Source: Triglochin maritima (Eukaryota; Streptophyta; Magnoliopsida; Alismatales; Juncaginaceae). Taken from it: a DNA stretch of 64,000 bases. The notes below the pieces were generated by a model that was given only the letters and a program-made list of their open reading frames with translations, did not search any database and was not told the origin of the DNA. The position numbers were made by a program, and so were the translations under genes. The stretch spans positions 9,936,001-10,000,000 of the forward strand of contig OY821789.1 in the NCBI GenBank assembly GCA_963682175.1. The letters run 5' to 3'. Positions within the stretch are counted from its first letter, which is position 1; every line of letters begins with the position of its first letter. Shown here one piece after another: positions 58,850 through 64,000 of the stretch.

Positions 58850-60370
58850 CCCATCAAGCACGGGTTGTTGTAGTATTCAACCTTTGATGTACGGGGCATC
58901 AAAACAGGGAACACAGTCAACTACGACGAATATAAGACATTATGTTAGATTTCAATACCATGTCTAAACCGTTGAGGTAATATTGAATTCATATCGAGCA
59001 AACTAAGCACTTCACTAAATAATAAAAAATCTAAACCATCTACGTATGTCGAACTACTATCGAGCCCATTGAGAAAACTAAATATCAGAATTTTCGTCTG
59101 TCGATAAAAAACAAAAGTTAACTACTGAGTTCGAACTCCTATCGAACACATCGATAAAACTAAATAATCCAAGAATGAAAAATACATCTAACCTATTGAG
59201 GACTACCGAACTATTATCGAACCCATCGAGCAAATTAAGTACTCCAGACAATAACAACATGAATTGACAACAGTGACATCGAACTACTTCCGTTTCTTTT
59301 TGAAGAAAACATGCGTGCAACATTATCCTTCTGCGGTATGTTTTTCTCATTGCTCGTCAAGCTGAGTGACTAACATCATATCATGCATATATTTGTGTCT
59401 TATATCCTTTATTCTTAGCCAAAGAAATGCTACGTAACGAGTTTTATGTTTAAGTTTCAGGAATAAACAGGTTTGAGAAGAAGATACTATAAAAGGACTT
59501 AAAATCAAGACAAATGACTAAATTGCAAGACTTATGGACTGAGATGCAAGAGAGAGGGACCCGAATGTAAAACCAAAAAGACCAATGAGCAAATGAAGAA
59601 ACTCCACACCATCATGAGGAGTATTTTTTGGCAATTGGATTCGGGTCGCAACCTACACAACCGATTAGGGTGCATCAGACATGAAGCAATCAAGCTGGGG
59701 AAATGATCCACTGTTGGAACTATTAACTTAGGCATCTGCAAAAACAAACAAAACAGGAGAAAACCACAACCAGTTAAAAACATGGGTAAAACTTCAAAGG
59801 AAAAGGAATCAATATCATATCGTGGCTATCGAGCTCGCAATTCTTTACAATCAAACTAAGCCTATAGAGCTCACACCACGTGCAAGAGGAATCGAACAAA
59901 TATCAAACCTATCGATCTTACAGGAAAAACTATCTGATTTCAAAGGAGCATAGCTATCAAACCTATCTATCTCACAGAGAAAATGGTCTGATTTCAAAGG
60001 AGCATAGCTATCGAACCTATCGAGTTGGCAGGAATAACAGTCTGATTTCCATCGATCCAACTATCGAGTACCTATCGAACTACGGCTAAACCTATCGAGC
60101 AACGTCTCAAGCACAGGAAAACGGATCCACTTCCAACCCAGGTGACAGAACTCAGATGAATACCAATAAATGGAGGAAATCAACTACATTTTTTTATAGA
60201 AATAATAACCTAACCTCATAAAAATATATCAAGAAATTAAAAAACATAAACATGCTTACGTACCCTAAACTGCCCAATAAGAAAATTGTATGACCTAAAA
60301 TTGCAAATGGAATCGAGCTCCTCTCGAACAAATATCGATCCTATCGAGCGCCGTCGGAAACCCAGAAAAA
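58850..60370. repeat. TCGA-core motif array, right half of MULE 2
   Basis: Repeated ATCGA(A/G)C and CCTATCGAG motifs, mainly in the orientation opposite to those of the left half (51370-52990). They include a 54-bp tandem repeat, three copies from 59901, 59955 and 60009, each with TATC(A/G)AACCTATC(G/T)A and TCTGATTTC. Confidence 0.7.
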
Positions 60371-60908
60371 CGATCTAACTATTGTTGATTCAGCCAAGCC
60401 CACATAACATCAATCAAAACCAATAAATGTAGGTAATCAACTACATTTATGATAGAAACAAATAACCTAACATTAAATAACAAATAACTAAACAAAAAAA
60501 AACTACCCTAAAACTGACCTTCGTCGGCAGACGATTTCAATGGAGGAGTCGTTCTCCGATGTTGGTTCGCCTATGACTGGGAACCTTCAACAGGGCAGGA
60601 GGCGCTAGGTTCGAGTCAGCTTGATTTGGTTTTGATTGAGGGTTCGAGTGCGACAAAGAAAGAGAAGGGAGGTGCGTTCCCTTTTGAAAGAGAATTCAAA
60701 TGGATTTGTGAGAGAGAGAAATGGTTTTTGGGTTATTTAAATGGTAGGGGTATTTTGGGGAGAAGTGGAAAGATAAACATATTTTTCAGAGAATGTCAAA
60801 GTGAGTTTTTTCTAGATCTTTGGCAACTTAGAGCATAGTTAGTCAAATTTTCCTTTGCAATTAGCAATTAAAATATTTTAGTTATTTGTAACATAGGGAG
60901 TTGACAGG

Positions 60909-62879
60909 CAGTGGCAGATCCAGGGATGGGGACGTGTCGGCACGTGCCCATGCGTGAATTTTATTATCCCTTTAAATAGTATATGTGGTGCCCATATGTG
61001 GATTCTATTATCCCTTTAAATAGTATACTTGGTGCCATGTGCCCATTGGAAAAGAATACTCATATATTATTACTTTCGGTATTTATTAAGTTCATTTTTA
61101 AAAATGAAAAGTCACTGTAATATTATTTACTATGACACTACATTCATTTAAAAATCATTAACAATATATGGTTAGAGCCAAAAATGACCTTCTAATTGTT
61201 GCAGTTGCAACTAGAATGGTTAAAACCAATCTCTGTAGTAAGTAAACCAAAACGTACAATCTTTCTTTTCTTCATCTCAAATGTTTTATTTGTTAAAACA
61301 TCAATTCCTTATACTAAACTCATCTTAGCTATGTATTTCAAAAATATGTCTGAAGCTTCTCAATAAAGTTCAACTCACCTTCTTGTTTACCTTTCACATT
61401 CCTAAAATATTCATATTTTCCACTGAAGAAGCATACAATGAAGAAGCTTATTATATCCAATGTGAGGAGAGTTCAATGGAATCAAGACATAATCCTTCAA
61501 GACAATGAAGAAGCTTATTATATCAATTGTTTTGCACATCAGCTTCAGTTGCCATTGGTAAGTGTTTCTCGCAATCATTCACAAATTGATTTGTTCTTCC
61601 ATTAAGTTGCAAGCTTGTCAAATATCATTGGAGTTTCGTGCAAACGACTTGATATACTTCGAGAAAAACACTCAGGGAAAATTATAGAAGCACTTGAATC
61701 ATGGGAGATTGAAACCGAACGAGGATTGCATCAAGAGACTACTCTCAAAAGACCAGGTGAAACACGTTAGGGTTCCCATTATAATGCATTGCTGAATTTG
61801 AGTCTCATGTTCGCCTCTGTCATAGATGTACTTGAAATAATTGAAGAAATTTCATATTCTGGGAAAAAGGAGAAACTCTTAATCTAATGGCAATTTTACG
61901 AGATTTTGAGTTTGTATTTTGTCTACATCTAATGAAAAAAATCTTAGGATTGACACAAGACATCTCACTAGCACTACAAAGGAAAGATCAAGACATTATA
62001 AATGCTATCAGCTTAGTTAAAGTGGCAAAACAAACATTTCAGGAATTGAGAGAAGATGGATGGAATTCTCTACTAGAGCAAACTACAATGTTTATTTTGT
62101 ATTAAGCATGATATTGTGGTTCCTATTATGAATGAAGTGTATCGACCTCGATGGTGTTCCCGACGATGGCTTCAAGAGATCTCAAATCTACATCATTACC
62201 GTGTCGAAGTCTTCAATACAGTAATTGATATGCAGCTTCAAGAATTGAACAATCGCTTCACCGAAGGGAGCACAAAGTTACTTTGTTCCTGAGCATGTTT
62301 GAGTCTGGAAAAATCATTCTTTGCATGTGACAAGCAAATGTTACTTAAGCTGGCTAAATTTTATCGTACAGAATTTTCAGCATTTGATATTATTGTTCTT
62401 GGCAAACAATTGGAGACTTACGTCCATGATGTCAGATCTGATCCAGACTTTGAGAATTTAAAGAGCTTAACAGAACTTACAGAAAAGATGGTTCAAAAGA
62501 AGAAAAAATCACTTTTTCATTGGTTTTCTTGCTTATTACATTAGCTTTGGTGTTACCAGTTGCAACGTCAAGTGTCAAGAGAGATTTTTCAGCTATGAAT
62601 ATCGTAAAAAACAGATTACCCAATCAGATGGGAGATAATTGGATCAATGATGCTCTGGTTACGTATATTGAAAAGAATATTTTTGACAAGATTGCCAATG
62701 AAGTTATAGCTAAAAGATTTCAAAGTATGAAAACTCGTCGAGGAAAATTGTAACAAGAAAGTAAAATGTAATATATATTTTTATAATAATACTATTTTCT
62801 AAATATTAATATGCTTATTCTTACGAAGAATGTATTTTTATTGTGCCTACTTATAGTTTCTCTCCAGGATCTGCCACTG
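60909..62879 (+). mobile_element. hAT (Tip100/ZMYM-like) element with perfect 8-bp TSD
   Basis: Inverted ends CAGTGGCAGATCCAGG and GGATCTGCCACTG are flanked by identical TTGACAGG at 60901-60908 and 62880-62887. The 8-bp duplication and CAGTGGC ends define hAT of the Tip100-like group. At 1971 bp it is shorter than a full element, and its transposase lacks the N-terminal zinc finger and much of the core. Other features: a duplicated AAGAAGCTTATTATATC segment at 61441 and 61510. Confidence 0.93.
61505..62753 (+). pseudogene. hAT transposase remnant
   Basis: Readable in several frames: AYYINCFAHQLQLPL, KRLDILREKHSGKIIEALES, LKRPGETR then a TAG (61768-61770, Trp in relatives) and GSHYNALLNLSLM, LQRKDQDIINAISLV, NEVYRPRWCSRRWLQEISNL and LETYVHDVRSDPDFENLKSL. 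It ends in the hAT dimerisation region ATSSVKRDFSAMNIVKNRL...GDNWINDALVTYIEK. At least four frameshifts and stops are present, so the protein is inactive. Confidence 0.9.
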
Positions 62880-62887
62880 TTGACAGG

Positions 62888-63323
62888 GTTAGTAGATAAC
62901 GACTCAATAAGGTCGTTCTTAATGTAAGTGGGGGTGCACAGATGCGATTTAGCAAGGGAAAGAGTGCATATAATTAAGCAAAAAAAAAGAGGGAGCAGAG
63001 AGCCAATTATAATTTGTTTTAAGGTTTATCCAAGCACAGACAAAATAAAACAAGCACAAGTAGATAACTGCGCCAAGTCATTAAAATTTCAGTTGAAATG
63101 TTGACCTAACCAATTCCCATAATTCTAAAAACAAAAGTTAATCCGCCCTTAAAAGAACTCTTGACTCTGTTGTGGGATACTAAAATTAGGCTTTGGACTG
63201 TTATCATCACCAAATGGTGGTGTACATAGTCCTAAAATAGAATATGACTACTTGTCGATATAAGACGTACACCAACATATATATGAGATCATATCTTAAC
63301 GTTGCTCAATTCTTAGAAGCGCA
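62888..63323. other. GDSL-B upstream region
   Basis: No gene was found. An AT-rich ACATATATATGAG at about 63274 may serve as TATA element 40-50 bp before the ATG; this is a weak call. Confidence 0.4.
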
Positions 63324-63950
63324 ATGGCCTCGACGAACTTTATCTTCCTATTCATCTCCATTATTGCAATCTTGGTAGCCGCCACCACCGGCGTGGCAGT
63401 GGACTTAGCAAAACTTAACGTGTCAACACTCATAATCTTTGGAGACTCGACCGTCGACACGGGCAATAACAATTACCTCCCCCACTCGTTCATGAAAGCT
63501 AATCACCCTCCATATGGTCTGAACTTCCCTAATCACATTCCGACCGGTAGGTTTTGCGATGGGAAGATGATCCCGGACATCCTAGCCTCCAAATTTGGCA
63601 TCAAAGAAACCATTCCTCCATACAAGTCATGCAAAGACAAACCAAATGAGTTGTTGACTGGTGTTTGCTTTGCGTCGGCTGGAACGGGTTGGGACAACCT
63701 CACGGCCACCATTTCCGGGGTTTACACCATGGAGGATGAGGTCAATGATTTCGACGAGTACATTAGAAGGGTGAAAATGATGGTTGGGGAGGAAAAGGCG
63801 ATCGAGATTGTTGGGAGGGCTTTTGTGTTGCTTAGCATTGGGACTAATGATTTTATGGTTAACTACAATACCTTCCCTTTTAGAAGGTTTACTTATGATC
63901 TTAATGAATATCAGTCTTTCTTGCTCGACAAAATGCGGGTGTTCATTGAG
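63324..63950 (+). CDS. GDSL esterase/lipase (GDSL-B), exon 1, runs off window
   Basis: First exon, 209 codons, ending at a GT donor (GAG/gtacgt) in the same place as exon 1 of GDSL-A. Signal peptide (FIFLFISIIAILVAATTGVA), block I IFGDSTVDTGNNNYLP, block II FASAGTG, block III SIGTNDFMVNY (consensus GTND). Clear paralogue of 18440-21965 with the same intron phase. The second and third exons, including the catalytic Asp/His, lie beyond 64000. No defect seen. Confidence 0.92.
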
Positions 63951-64000
63951 GTACGTCAACGTTCTTTTTCTCTCTTATTTTACTTAAGTTTACGTGCAGA

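Larger units (their letters stand above)
50944..60838. mobile_element. Mutator-like element, MULE 2 (about 9.9 kb, KI-MULE type)
   Basis: Inverted ends lie at 50944-51041 and 60743-60838. They share TATGCTC, CTCAC..TTT and AAAATATGTTTAT.TTTC.ACTTCTCC followed by AATAC.CCT.CC. Inside are MuDR transposase remnants (+), a solo LTR (53144-55319), a PMD/DUF1985-like ORF (+) and a Ulp1-like remnant (-), the combination known from Kaonashi-type MULEs. Motifs with a TCGA core (GCTCGAT/ATCGAGC) crowd both flanks. No 9-bp target duplication was recognised. Non-autonomous. Confidence 0.75.

Noticed and set aside
1..64000. tRNA, rRNA or snoRNA genes
   Set aside because: None was recognised by reading for conserved A/B boxes or rRNA blocks; a covariance-model search was not possible here.

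Overview
This is a stretch of nuclear DNA from a flowering plant, most likely a eudicot. The evidence is AT-rich intergenic DNA, small exons with GT-AG introns, plant gene families (PNGase A-like amidase, GDSL esterase, PEBP, CHR18/SMARCAL1 helicase) and a dense nest of plant transposable elements. I cannot name the species. Roughly 5 host genes or gene fragments survive; much of the rest is mobile DNA, mostly solo LTRs and decayed elements.

Layout. 0-2.3 kb: 3' end of a SNF2 annealing helicase gene (CHR18/SMARCAL1 type). 5.3-7.7 kb: complete three-exon PEBP-family gene. 9.1-11.2 kb: solo LTR (family A) with a perfect 5-bp target duplication. 12.9-14.8 kb: broken L1-type LINE, cut off inside its reverse transcriptase by LTR-like DNA (14.8-16.4 kb), followed by an inverted LTR-like relative of family B (16.4-17.3 kb). 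18.4-22.0 kb: complete GDSL esterase gene (A). 22.6-27.7 kb: PNGase A-like pseudogene containing two nested solo LTRs. 31.1-37.4 kb: Mutator-like element (MULE 1) with a transposase-OTU gene and an antisense plant-mobile-domain (PMD) gene, interrupted by a family B solo LTR. 37.6-43.5 kb: full-length Ty1-copia element with two 237-bp LTRs but broken ORFs. 47.8-50.2 kb: intact PNGase A-like gene. 50.9-60.8 kb: second MULE (MULE 2) with MuDR SWIM remnants, a PMD/DUF1985-like ORF and an antisense Ulp1-like remnant, also hit by a family B solo LTR. 60.9-62.9 kb: hAT element with a perfect 8-bp target duplication. 63.3 kb to the end: first exon of a second GDSL esterase gene (B).

How it fits together. 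The host genes form paralogue pairs, GDSL-A/GDSL-B and PNGase pseudogene/PNGase intact, all on the + strand. This suggests local duplication followed by heavy transposon insertion between the copies. PNGase A-like and GDSL proteins both carry signal peptides and enter the secretory pathway.

Most unusual signal. Arrays of the 10-bp palindrome CGGTCGACCG and its decayed forms (CGGTTAACCG, CGGTCAACCG, CGGTAGACCG) occur inside LTRs of several apparently unrelated families, sometimes upstream and sometimes downstream of the TATA box. In family B the array is present in one copy and absent at the same place in the other. A second notable signal is that both MULEs pair a ubiquitin/SUMO-type cysteine protease module (OTU in one, Ulp1 in the other) with a plant-mobile-domain-type ORF.
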